From positions 1-7,251 of the forward strand of contig CANKSK010000046.1 in the NCBI GenBank assembly GCA_947485425.1: a DNA stretch of 7,251 nt, read 5' to 3'. The translations under genes and the position numbers were made by a program. The notes below the pieces were generated by a model, which saw only the letters and a list, made by a program, of their open reading frames with translations, had not been told where the DNA came from and ran no database searches. Shown in pieces: positions 1 to 7,251 of the stretch; the first letter of the stretch is position 1, and every line of letters begins with the position of its first letter. This stretch comes from Bacteroidota bacterium. Lineage in GTDB: Bacteria; Bacteroidota; Bacteroidia; AKYH767-A; CANKSK01.

Positions 1-583
1 CAAATTTAATTTGGTCATCCTTACCGGTAACATATTGAATACCTGCATCAAAAGCCACCCCTTGCGCACTCACATTTGAAATCCCTTCAGACAATACTTT
101 CATGTTCAATCCGCCATAGATACTATGCGAAAACTCTTTAGAATACGAGAAATTAAGGGTTATAAATTGAGGAGAAAATTTACTCCCATTTCCCTCCGGA
201 AGATCCACAGTGGTAACCATAATATCTCCTGCGCTAATAGAGTTTACGCCGAATCCGATTACACTAGAGGCTCCTACTCTTTGACTCAATCCAAAAGTAC
301 TAGAAGAAATACCAGAACCTAAAAGCAGATTGGTTCTAGAAAAAATCAATTCTGTTTTTTTGGTGAAAGCAGTACCCGCTACATTTAAGAAGCTAGCTTC
401 AATACCGCGCACAGAACCGGAGTTGGCGCCTGCCCAGCCTGAACACCTCGCCCAAGGATTGATTAACAATTCCTGAGCACCTGCCTGGCCTGCCCTATCC
501 GGATTTCCCGCTTTGGCAACAAAAAGATTCACAAAAACAAGACCCGTTACGAGAAAGATGTTTATGTATTTTTTCATTTTCAT
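1..583 (-). CDS. PorV/PorQ-family outer-membrane protein, N-terminal part (3' end beyond window)
   Basis: The frame is open from an ATG at 583 to the left edge, giving 194 codons without a stop. The first residues, MKMKKYINIFLVTGLVFVNL, followed by FVAKA, form a Sec signal peptide with likely cleavage after AKA at residue 25. A second ATG at 577 would remove only two residues, so the choice of start hardly matters. The mature start, AGQAGAQELLINPWAR and then a Gly/Ala-rich turn and GIEASFLNVAGTAF (about residues 31-73), matches the conserved head of the PorV/PorQ (UPF0164-like) family. After it come alternating Gly/Ser/aromatic strands (FGLSQRVGASSVIGFGVN, IYGGLNMKVLSEGIS, GVAFDAGIQYVTG) typical of an outer-membrane beta-barrel. 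Family members usually have roughly 300-400 residues, so about half is visible. The family's usual NPAG is NVAG here. In characterised T9SS, PorV shuttles cargo to the attachment complex and PorQ acts in surface attachment; this copy is probably a paralogue tied to the preceding cargo gene, 109 bp upstream. Its exact role is inferred. Confidence 0.88.
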   Translation of the reverse strand, partial: MKMKKYINIFLVTGLVFVNLFVAKAGNPDRAGQAGAQELLINPWARCSGWAGANSGSVRGIEASFLNVAGTAFTKKTELIFSRTNLLLGSGISSSTFGLSQRVGASSVIGFGVNSISAGDIMVTTVDLPEGNGSKFSPQFITLNFSYSKEFSHSIYGGLNMKVLSEGISNVSAQGVAFDAGIQYVTGKDDQIKF

Positions 584-692
584 GTTCGTAATATTTAAAT
601 TTTTATCAATCTGCAGAATAACACTCTGTTGATTTTGAATATGTTTTTTATCCGATGAATACCAATATGCTTGCGTATTCGATTGTTTTAAA
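584..692. other. Intergenic gap between the giant exported-protein gene and the PorV-type gene
   Basis: This AT-rich gap of 109 bp contains the hairpin at 657-680 and no open frame of interest. I found no match to the Bacteroidota promoter pattern (TTTG near -33, TAnnTTTG near -7) on the coding strand, and no hairpin followed by a T run. The absence of both supports read-through from the upstream gene into the PorV-type gene, although absence of a visible motif is weak evidence. Confidence 0.5.
657..680 (-). other. Imperfect hairpin just after the stop codon of the giant exported-protein gene
   Basis: Read on the coding (minus) strand, GAATACGCAA, loop GCATA and TTGGTATTC form a nine-pair stem (GAATAC with GTATTC and CAA with TTG) interrupted by one bulged G. 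It begins 12 bases after the TAA of the 1342-codon gene. The sequence after it on that strand is A-rich and has no run of T, so it does not fit a Rho-independent terminator. It could be an mRNA stabilising or processing structure between the large gene and the PorV-type gene, or it could be chance. Confidence 0.4.
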
Positions 693-3600
693 TTAGTAAG
701 TATCTAAATCCACTGGTCGCATCACACCAAACCATTTAATTACCTTTTCACCCAAACCAGGGGCATCGATGTGAATAATATACAAACCACTTGAAACGGG
801 GATTCCTGCGGTATTTTTCAAATCCCAATCCATACTCGTTTCTAAATTTGCCCGATTGGTTCCTTTTTCTTCAAAACCATCTGAAATATCAGAACCTGAA
901 GGCAAAGAAGTACTTACATTTCTATTTAATCGTCTTACCAAAGTTCCATTCATCATAAAAATGGATACAGAGCAATTGTTTGGCAGATTGGTAAATTTGA
1001 TTCGATTATCCAATTGGTTTTTCTCATATCCAGAGAAAGCATAGTAAGGATTTGGCACTACATTAATCAAGTCTAGAGAAGCTTTACCAGCCTCTGCCTG
1101 ATTTCTTTGGGGAGCCATTCCGGCAGTACTAAAGGTATACTTTGGAATTCCATAATTAAGTGTAGGACCTGCATCAACTCTAAAAACAGCTACCGATAAA
1201 ATATCTGAAGGTTTTGCCGGGGTAAATGTTGTTGCCGCAGCAGTAAATACATCCCCACGGCTATAGGTAACCCCATTGTTCACAATGGCTTCCATTTTCA
1301 CACAATACTTATCGCCAACCACAAGTGGCCCTGGGCTATTGATATCAGGGGCATAAGGGGAGTACCTGCAATATGGCCTAGAGACATTGATGCGAACTTT
1401 TGCATCGGTTTCTAACAAGGTTCTATTTGCCCGGACAATAGGAATGGTAACCCAAGCAGCCTCTTTATATACTTTTGAAATAGAAGTTCCGCCGGCATTG
1501 AAAAGGCTATCATATTTTCTGCATTTATCATATTTGCTATTCATGATATAAACAAAATGCCTGCCACCTGCCACCAACGAATCAAATTTGGCATTGAACA
1601 CATTCGAAGTAGGATTCCACTTCATATCATTTCCGTTATTTTTATTGTCGCTGGAATTTTCTCCAAACATAATGTTTAAACGCTCTCCAGTTTCAGCATT
1701 AACAGCAAAACCAGGAAACCATCCAAGACCTTTGGTGCTTTCAGGATTTCCATCAATATCAAGTGAGGCCAATTTTTTCTTTGTACCCTTGATACCGGTT
1801 GGAGCAGAAGTGGTTGGCATACTTTCAACAACAACGGACCTACTCCATCTGGATTTATCAGCAGTAAAAACCACAATAATACTAGGAATATTTCCTATTT
1901 TATTGGTATACTGAGTAAATACATTAAACGGACTCATAATTTTGACATCATTGATCGCAGGGCCTTCAGGAGCAGAGGAAGACAATCGGTAAGGAGCCCA
2001 AGTTCCACCCAATACTTTTTCATACACCTGATTCACATCCATTTTGGTAACATCGCCACCATCACTACCTGAAAGAATCCAATCAAAACTGGCATCACCA
2101 TTAAAAGCGCCATCCACATCAGGAATACCACCCAACCAGGTTTTGGTTGTATCTAAATAGGTTTTTGCAGCACCTAAAAATCCATTGTTATAGAGATCCA
2201 ATGTATCATAACCAGGATAATATTTCACTTGATTTGAAGTTACTGAAATACCTAGATTACCAATAATTTGCTCATAGGGTGCCCCGATATTTCTATCGGA
2301 TTTAATTGTCGTATTTGAAACCGTATTGGTCAAAGACCAAAAAGCCGTATCTAAATTGGCAGCTTTGTCACCGCCCACGGTATAATCTATTTTAAAACTT
2401 TCACCAGTTACGCGCATAGGATCAATAACCCTCACTTTTACAGGCCCTTTGGTGTAAACGGGCGAATCTATTTGGGTTTTATCACCTATAATCTGATATA
2501 GAGAAGCATCATCTATATCCAAAATTTGACCACCATTTCCACCGCCTTCAATTTTTACCATTTTAGGAACAGCATTGAATTTGGAATTCAACACCGTACC
2601 GCCATTTTCAGGAGAGGTAATGTGAGGTATCGCAGAATATTTTTTAACATTTCTTCTTCCTGACAGATAGGGTTCTTTTTCTTTATCCGCTGACAATTTC
2701 TCTTCACCTGGATTATAGGCATAAGCAATGGCCATGTAATAATAGATTTTATGATTTACCAAATTACTCAATGAGAAAGCATCTGTTGTAACATTGACCA
2801 CGTTCTCAATACCGGTATTGGTACCATTCACCATTTCCATAGGGATTTGAGCATATAAACTCAAATTGATATCGTAATAATAATAATTGACAATTCTTGA
2901 AACACCATCCTTTATATCAGATTGCGCTACCAGCCTGGCCTTATCTAAGTTATTGAGATCCGAAACATCTACGGTCTGATCTTTTAATTGATATACCTTA
3001 TATCCTTGGAATTTATACAGGCTATCTGCAGATCCTTTAGGCATATTGGGATCTTTTTCAGCATATTTCTGACCCACATTGTTTGAAAACTTGGCAGGAT
3101 CGTTTTCCAAGGTCAAGATGATTTGCTTATCCAATTCACGAATGGTTATAGAAGGAGCATCGGGCCCATTAACCACTTTAAAGTTATTATCAAAAAGTTT
3201 CTGTGCTTTATCATCGGTTACCTTCAGTTTATTAACAGAGGCCACTGGCCCTCCCTGAGTTGCTCTTGCCCATACAACACCTACGGTAATTTGATTTACA
3301 GCACCAGGGGTAAGTGTAAATTTACCTGCAGACTGCATAAACCTTCTATCTCCGGGTGTATTATTCGCACTCACCTCGGTCCATGGCGTACCGGGAAATT
3401 TAGGATCGGTATTACCAGGGAACATGAAATTACAAGGTGTAGAACCGTGGAAACCACTTCCCCCATAGGTCATAGGCGTACCATCTTTCCAAGAGCCTTT
3501 CAAATAATTATAATAATGCGTAGGCTTTTCTGGATTTCCCATATCAGAAAAATCGTTATTATAGTACACAAAATTAGACATGATAATTTGCTCCCCGGAC

Positions 3601-4721
3601 TCATCGATAGAACCATTTCGGTTGTTATCAATACCATCACCAGGATCAGCAAGAGGACCTTTAAAAAAGTCAAGACCAACGGCAGGCGGATTGATTCCAT
3701 ATGCACCCGCACCTTCATCTTCAGCATCTCCGTTATAGGTATATCCTAAACCTCTTCCCACATCACAACCTACGTAGTCATCAAAAGCATAACCCAAATC
3801 AGAATCCACCCATACACCAAAATAGGTATCATTTAAGGTATAAGAAGATCTATTGAAAATTTCGTAATTGTAAAAGGTCATGTTATTGATGTCATCATTG
3901 GTTTTAAAACCAAATGCCTGCGCACGGATTTCAAGACCGATAGGAAGACCTGCGGTTTCACCATGAATATTTCCAACATCGTTAAACACCCACCAAATGG
4001 TTTGATCACCAAAAAGCACGCCATCCGATTTGGGATTATCAGAAAAATCATAATAAGGATAATCGTATGGTTTTACTTTACCGTTTACATCTGAAAATGT
4101 GGCCGTAGGGGTATATTTACCATCAGCGTTTCCATCATAAAAAGGAGCCAAATAATGCCCCTGATTTTTAGTTGAGTTGCTATATTCACCATTTCCGGGC
4201 CAGGAAAGAATATCGGGTGTTGCAGCAATGTCTCCATTTTTAAATTGTTCAATTACCTCTCTGCTCATTTTCCAATGCCGATCATATTTGGCACATTCAC
4301 CGGCGCTGATCACCACATTTACTGTATCCAAAGGACCACCCCAAAAATCAGATCCACTCTGACGATACGTTTGAGCGGCCACTTTCAATTGATTTTGTGA
4401 ATCAACACCACCAATCCATAAGGCACCAGCGTAAATGGAATTCTTTCCAGAACCTTTAGGCACTTCATATTTAGCATCTTGTAAATCCCACCACATGTCT
4501 CCACCTACTAAAATCGTCGCTCTGATATTGTTTACATCTAAATCTGTTTTAGCGGTTGTGGGGGAACAATTCGCTGCAACCTTATTGATTCCTGAATTAT
4601 CGGCGGGTTTCATCCCGGGAATGATCCCTAGATTTTCTTTAGCCGATGCCTGAGGGGCAAGTGCCAACAACCCTCCTAAAAAGGAAGAAAGAACCAATGA
4701 TGGTAGAAATGTATTTTTCAT
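693..4721 (-). CDS. Giant exported protein with T9SS type A-like C-terminal sorting domain
   Basis: This complete gene encodes 1342 residues and ends in TAA. Residues 1-27 are a signal peptide (hydrophobic LVLSSFLGGLLALA, cleavage after QASA). An N-terminal module at about 63-135 carries GGDMWWDLQDAKYEVPKGSG, LWIGG, KVAAQTYRQSG and DFWGGPLD, a combination I recall from large Bacteroidota surface proteins but cannot link to a named domain. Two calcium-binding-like loops follow: DGNADGKYTP (196-205) and GDGIDNNRNGSIDESGE (361-377). Residues about 518-670 look fibronectin-III-like (PDAPSITIRELDKQIILTLE, FQGYKVYQLK, VNHKIYYYMAIAYAYNP). Residues 671-1200 are mostly beta-rich with no motif I recognise. 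The end (about 1213-1342) resembles the T9SS type A domain: VVPNPYYAF, SVSIFMMNGTLVRRL, MDWDLKNTAGIPVSSGLYII, GEKVIKW. It finishes with FGVMRPVDLDTY instead of a short basic tail. Eight cysteines are spread along the chain. No catalytic motif is visible. The likely location is the cell surface or outside the cell. It lies between a TonB-dependent receptor gene and a PorV-type gene. The ATG is preceded by an A-rich stretch without a clear Shine-Dalgarno. Confidence 0.9.
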   Translation of the reverse strand: MKNTFLPSLVLSSFLGGLLALAPQASAKENLGIIPGMKPADNSGINKVAANCSPTTAKTDLDVNNIRATILVGGDMWWDLQDAKYEVPKGSGKNSIYAGALWIGGVDSQNQLKVAAQTYRQSGSDFWGGPLDTVNVVISAGECAKYDRHWKMSREVIEQFKNGDIAATPDILSWPGNGEYSNSTKNQGHYLAPFYDGNADGKYTPTATFSDVNGKVKPYDYPYYDFSDNPKSDGVLFGDQTIWWVFNDVGNIHGETAGLPIGLEIRAQAFGFKTNDDINNMTFYNYEIFNRSSYTLNDTYFGVWVDSDLGYAFDDYVGCDVGRGLGYTYNGDAEDEGAGAYGINPPAVGLDFFKGPLADPGDGIDNNRNGSIDESGEQIIMSNFVYYNNDFSDMGNPEKPTHYYNYLKGSWKDGTPMTYGGSGFHGSTPCNFMFPGNTDPKFPGTPWTEVSANNTPGDRRFMQSAGKFTLTPGAVNQITVGVVWARATQGGPVASVNKLKVTDDKAQKLFDNNFKVVNGPDAPSITIRELDKQIILTLENDPAKFSNNVGQKYAEKDPNMPKGSADSLYKFQGYKVYQLKDQTVDVSDLNNLDKARLVAQSDIKDGVSRIVNYYYYDINLSLYAQIPMEMVNGTNTGIENVVNVTTDAFSLSNLVNHKIYYYMAIAYAYNPGEEKLSADKEKEPYLSGRRNVKKYSAIPHITSPENGGTVLNSKFNAVPKMVKIEGGGNGGQILDIDDASLYQIIGDKTQIDSPVYTKGPVKVRVIDPMRVTGESFKIDYTVGGDKAANLDTAFWSLTNTVSNTTIKSDRNIGAPYEQIIGNLGISVTSNQVKYYPGYDTLDLYNNGFLGAAKTYLDTTKTWLGGIPDVDGAFNGDASFDWILSGSDGGDVTKMDVNQVYEKVLGGTWAPYRLSSSAPEGPAINDVKIMSPFNVFTQYTNKIGNIPSIIVVFTADKSRWSRSVVVESMPTTSAPTGIKGTKKKLASLDIDGNPESTKGLGWFPGFAVNAETGERLNIMFGENSSDNKNNGNDMKWNPTSNVFNAKFDSLVAGGRHFVYIMNSKYDKCRKYDSLFNAGGTSISKVYKEAAWVTIPIVRANRTLLETDAKVRINVSRPYCRYSPYAPDINSPGPLVVGDKYCVKMEAIVNNGVTYSRGDVFTAAATTFTPAKPSDILSVAVFRVDAGPTLNYGIPKYTFSTAGMAPQRNQAEAGKASLDLINVVPNPYYAFSGYEKNQLDNRIKFTNLPNNCSVSIFMMNGTLVRRLNRNVSTSLPSGSDISDGFEEKGTNRANLETSMDWDLKNTAGIPVSSGLYIIHIDAPGLGEKVIKWFGVMRPVDLDTY

Positions 4722-4828
4722 GTTTCTATATTTTATTTAAGCGTATTTCTGCGGATTGACAGAAGCCAAGAGATAAATCGTTTTTATTTTTTTAACAAGC
4801 GTTAAGCATTCTGACAAATGTTTTTCGA
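4722..4828. other. Intergenic gap between the TonB-dependent receptor gene and the giant exported-protein gene
   Basis: This AT-rich gap of 107 bp contains two short inverted repeats. One is TTAAC-AAGC-GTTAA at 4792-4805, the other TTCTG and CAGAA with an 8-base loop at 4747-4764. Each has only five base pairs and neither is followed by a T run on the coding strand. No intrinsic terminator or convincing promoter is seen, which is compatible with co-transcription of the flanking genes. The A-rich stretch just before the ATG at 4721 is the usual type of start region in this phylum. Confidence 0.5.
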
Positions 4829-7251
4829 TTAGAAATTCATTGCCAATCCCAATCTAATTCTTCTGGGCATGCTATAGTTATCAGGATTGTTCACTTTAAT
4901 GCTATATAAATCTGTGAAAGCCTTTGCACTTATTTGTGAGTTTATGGTATTTTGAGCTTGAGGTGAAGACAAGTACCCATCATCATCTGGATTTCCTGAA
5001 AACTTATACACCCCAATAACATTCAAGGTATTTAAGAGATTAGAAATCTGCAAATACACATTTAAGGTATAGGTTTTCTGCCCATCACCGGCTTTTCCGG
5101 ATTTAAATTCAAAATCTTTATCGATACGGGCATCCACATTAAATTGCCATGGATATCTAGAGCCATTAACAGAACCACTCAAGGTAGATTGTTTTTGCAC
5201 ACCAAATTGACCTTCAGGTGTCACATTTTTTTGTTTGGTATAAGGCACTCCTGATCCCAAGCGACCTACTAAATTCACACCAGCATTTGCAAACACTTGT
5301 TTTCCGAACCATACAGGGCCATTGTAATCTTCACCTGATTCGTATCTAAAATCAAAGGACGTAACCAATAAATGTCTTTGATCGAAATCCAATGGCAGAG
5401 GGGTTCTAAGATTGGGCTGACCTGCATTGATGGTACTAAATCCAGATTCAATTCCAGAGCCTGTACCATCAGCAAACTGAAGTTGGTAACTTGCCTTGAT
5501 GGCAACATTGCTCGAACGACGCAAATCATAAGAAATTACCAAGCCTTTTACCGTTCCAAAATCTATATTGCCAAAGGTATTGTATTTGAAAGGAAATGCC
5601 TGACTCACACCGATGGCATGAATTTGATTTTTCAATTCGCGATAAAACGCAGAGATACTGATGGCAGAACTGTTGTTTAGTTTTTGTTTGAAGCCCAATT
5701 CATAATCGGTTGTTTTTTCAGGCTTTAAATCAGGGTTATTAATAATAGAGTTCGCATATTGTTCTAAAAACAAGTACTGAGGCAATACGATTCTAGAACG
5801 CAAAGATGGGCGTTGGCTCAAAATATCATAATGGGCAAAAAAGAGCGCTTCATCAGAAATAGGAAACGAGAAAGCGATACGAGGCATAAAATTGATTTGG
5901 GGCTCATAATCTTTAAAGGCCTTCCATAAATTTTCACTTTTATTGGCGCCTTTTGCATCTTCTGGAGCTAGCAAGTAGGGCTTAATCTCGCCCGATTGAC
6001 TTGATTTGGCAAGAATACCCGGATCGGTAATTTGAGCACCGTTTTCATCGTACCATTTATCACCACTCCTATAGCCCAAAATTTGTGTCGGATTGTTATA
6101 ATTATCCACATATACCACATAATCACTTCCTATATTTGAAGGAACCCCAGCACCTTTGGTTAAGGCAACTACCTCCGGATCCTGGGCAGTATGTGCATCA
6201 TAGAGCAAGTACTTGTCTTTCAATACAGGCTGATTGGCATCAAAGCGATCGATACGAAGTCCTATATTAAATAAGAGATCATTAAACGCAAACTTATCCT
6301 GAATATAACCAGCAAAATAGGTAGGCTCAAAGGCAGGCAATTCACGCGTATAGTTGTTATTGACATCTCTTTTGGTAAAAAATTCTTTTAAGGTTGGCTT
6401 TCCGTTCAATTGATTTCCATAGGCATCATAACCATAATAAGAAACATATGGACTACCATTGTTAAGCAATTCATCAGGTGTAAAATAAGTCAATTTGAAC
6501 TGATCGGGTGAAAATGAATCAATATCAAGCCACTCTGTATTTGACTTACCAAGAGCAGTTCTTATATTTTCATAAAAACCGGTAGTAAATACAGAATCTG
6601 CAACATATTGGCGAGGATAACGAATGGTATCACCGGTAACAGATGCAATTGGATTGTCGGTATCTAATTTTTCATTGTGAGAATTTGCAAGTTGTCGCAT
6701 CAGGCTCCATAGGCCCACCGGAGCTACTGAAAAGGCCCTTTCAAACCTTTGCTCAAACTCCATACCCACGATGATCGCATGATTTTTAATATCTGCAGAC
6801 CCCTGAGCAGAAACCCGAAACTGATCTTGAACAATTTTACGGTAACTATTGTATTGGTTTCCGGTGTTGGTATAAATAGAGTAAACTGATTGAGGAGCAT
6901 CACCATTTAACAAGCCACCATTTGATTGAACTTGTTGAAAGCTATATACATTATCATTTGCGATGTTATAATAGGCACTGGTATAATTTGCGGCCAAAGG
7001 ATTCAAGCTACCAGGCACAAAATCATATTTAACATCCTGATATCCAAGCAAATAATATTTGCCATCGGCTTTCTTTGTAAAGATTTCATCTTTGGTGGTG
7101 GTAAACTTTCCTAAATATCCATAGTTAAACAATTTATCGCCATGGGAATTGTCATCATCCGTTTCAGTAAAACGAGAGAAGTCACCTTGTACAGAATAAA
7201 AAATATTTTTTACGGTAGAAGCTGATTTTTCTGATTCAGGCCCTTGCGCAA
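4829..7251 (-). CDS. TonB-dependent outer-membrane receptor, C-terminal barrel (5' end beyond window)
   Basis: The frame is open from the right edge to a TAA at 4829-4831, giving 806 visible codons. A TTG at 7130-7132 is only an internal leucine, because the frame continues upstream without a stop. Diagnostic barrel segments, in visible-residue numbering, are YIQDKFAFNDLLFNIGLRID (about 315-334), the paired strands FMPRIAFSFPISDEALFFAH (about 454-473), NPDLKPEKTTDYELGFKQ (about 505-522) with ISAFYRELKNQI, then LDFDQRHLLVTSFDFRY (about 620-636), NVYLQISNLLN and the final MPRRIRLGLAMNF. The terminal phenylalanine is the usual C-terminal signal of outer-membrane barrels. NPDLKPEKT-type sequences are typical of TonB-dependent receptors, which use TonB/ExbBD energy to import bound substrates across the outer membrane. 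The signal peptide, any CarboxypepD_reg-like domain, the TonB box and the plug domain would lie upstream and are not in the window. No substrate can be deduced. The next gene starts 107 bp downstream on the same strand, without an evident terminator, so co-transcription is plausible. Confidence 0.93.
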   Translation of the reverse strand, partial: AQGPESEKSASTVKNIFYSVQGDFSRFTETDDDNSHGDKLFNYGYLGKFTTTKDEIFTKKADGKYYLLGYQDVKYDFVPGSLNPLAANYTSAYYNIANDNVYSFQQVQSNGGLLNGDAPQSVYSIYTNTGNQYNSYRKIVQDQFRVSAQGSADIKNHAIIVGMEFEQRFERAFSVAPVGLWSLMRQLANSHNEKLDTDNPIASVTGDTIRYPRQYVADSVFTTGFYENIRTALGKSNTEWLDIDSFSPDQFKLTYFTPDELLNNGSPYVSYYGYDAYGNQLNGKPTLKEFFTKRDVNNNYTRELPAFEPTYFAGYIQDKFAFNDLLFNIGLRIDRFDANQPVLKDKYLLYDAHTAQDPEVVALTKGAGVPSNIGSDYVVYVDNYNNPTQILGYRSGDKWYDENGAQITDPGILAKSSQSGEIKPYLLAPEDAKGANKSENLWKAFKDYEPQINFMPRIAFSFPISDEALFFAHYDILSQRPSLRSRIVLPQYLFLEQYANSIINNPDLKPEKTTDYELGFKQKLNNSSAISISAFYRELKNQIHAIGVSQAFPFKYNTFGNIDFGTVKGLVISYDLRRSSNVAIKASYQLQFADGTGSGIESGFSTINAGQPNLRTPLPLDFDQRHLLVTSFDFRYESGEDYNGPVWFGKQVFANAGVNLVGRLGSGVPYTKQKNVTPEGQFGVQKQSTLSGSVNGSRYPWQFNVDARIDKDFEFKSGKAGDGQKTYTLNVYLQISNLLNTLNVIGVYKFSGNPDDDGYLSSPQAQNTINSQISAKAFTDLYSIKVNNPDNYSMPRRIRLGLAMNF

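Noticed and set aside
3123..3749. Open plus-strand frame of 208 codons
   Set aside because: It lies entirely antisense inside the 1342-codon gene, whose frame is supported by a signal peptide and sorting domain. Its translation is rich in Ile, Arg and Thr, with no recognisable domain.
693..4721. D-[ST]-[AILMTV] O-glycosylation-like motifs in the exported protein (seven, for example at residues 132, 566 and 839)
   Set aside because: Seven such short motifs in 1342 residues is close to a rough chance expectation, so they give no evidence of glycosylation.
4747..4764. Inverted repeat TTCTG/CAGAA before the giant gene
   Set aside because: Five base pairs with an eight-base loop are easily expected by chance in AT-rich DNA, and there is no supporting context.
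4792..4805. Inverted repeat TTAAC-AAGC-GTTAA as a possible terminator after the receptor gene
   Set aside because: The stem has only five AT-rich pairs, and on the coding strand it is followed by A residues rather than a T run.
4722..4828. Possible Bacteroidota promoter (TTG followed about 20 bases later by TATCTCTT on the coding strand)
   Set aside because: The -7 element agrees only partly with TAnnTTTG, so the match is too weak to report as a promoter.
7130..7132. TTG as the start codon of the TonB-dependent receptor
   Set aside because: The same frame stays open to the right edge for another 39 codons and the N-terminal plug region is missing, so this is an internal leucine of a truncated gene.

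Overview
The window looks like chromosomal DNA from a member of the Bacteroidota, or a close FCB-group relative, of moderately low GC. The evidence is the protein content: a TonB-dependent outer-membrane receptor, a very large exported protein with a type IX secretion (T9SS) style C-terminal sorting region, and a PorV/PorQ-family outer-membrane protein. The gene starts are A-rich with no clear Shine-Dalgarno sequence, as is usual in this phylum. The genus cannot be named from the sequence.

All real genes lie on the minus strand, so transcription runs from right to left. (1) 4829-7251: the C-terminal 806 codons of a TonB-dependent receptor; its signal peptide, any CarboxypepD_reg-like domain and the plug domain lie beyond the right edge. 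(2) 693-4721: a complete 1342-residue exported protein with a Sec signal peptide, a WW-containing N-terminal module, two calcium-binding-like loops, a fibronectin-III-like middle and a T9SS type A-like C-terminal domain with an unusual acidic/aromatic end. (3) 1-583: the N-terminal 194 codons of a PorV/PorQ-family protein that runs off the left edge. The two gaps are similar in size (107 and 109 bp) and contain no recognisable intrinsic terminator on the coding strand. The second gap holds an imperfect hairpin directly after the stop of the large gene.

The order receptor, giant T9SS-like cargo, PorV paralogue suggests one transcription unit that builds a cell-surface assembly. In characterised T9SS, PorV is the outer-membrane shuttle that collects cargo from the translocon and hands it to the attachment complex. 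The PorV paralogue here may therefore be dedicated to the adjacent cargo, and the cargo may work at the surface together with the TonB-dependent receptor. This last step is inference. There is no SusD/RagB-type gene in the window. No RNA genes, mobile elements, CRISPR arrays or plus-strand genes could be supported.
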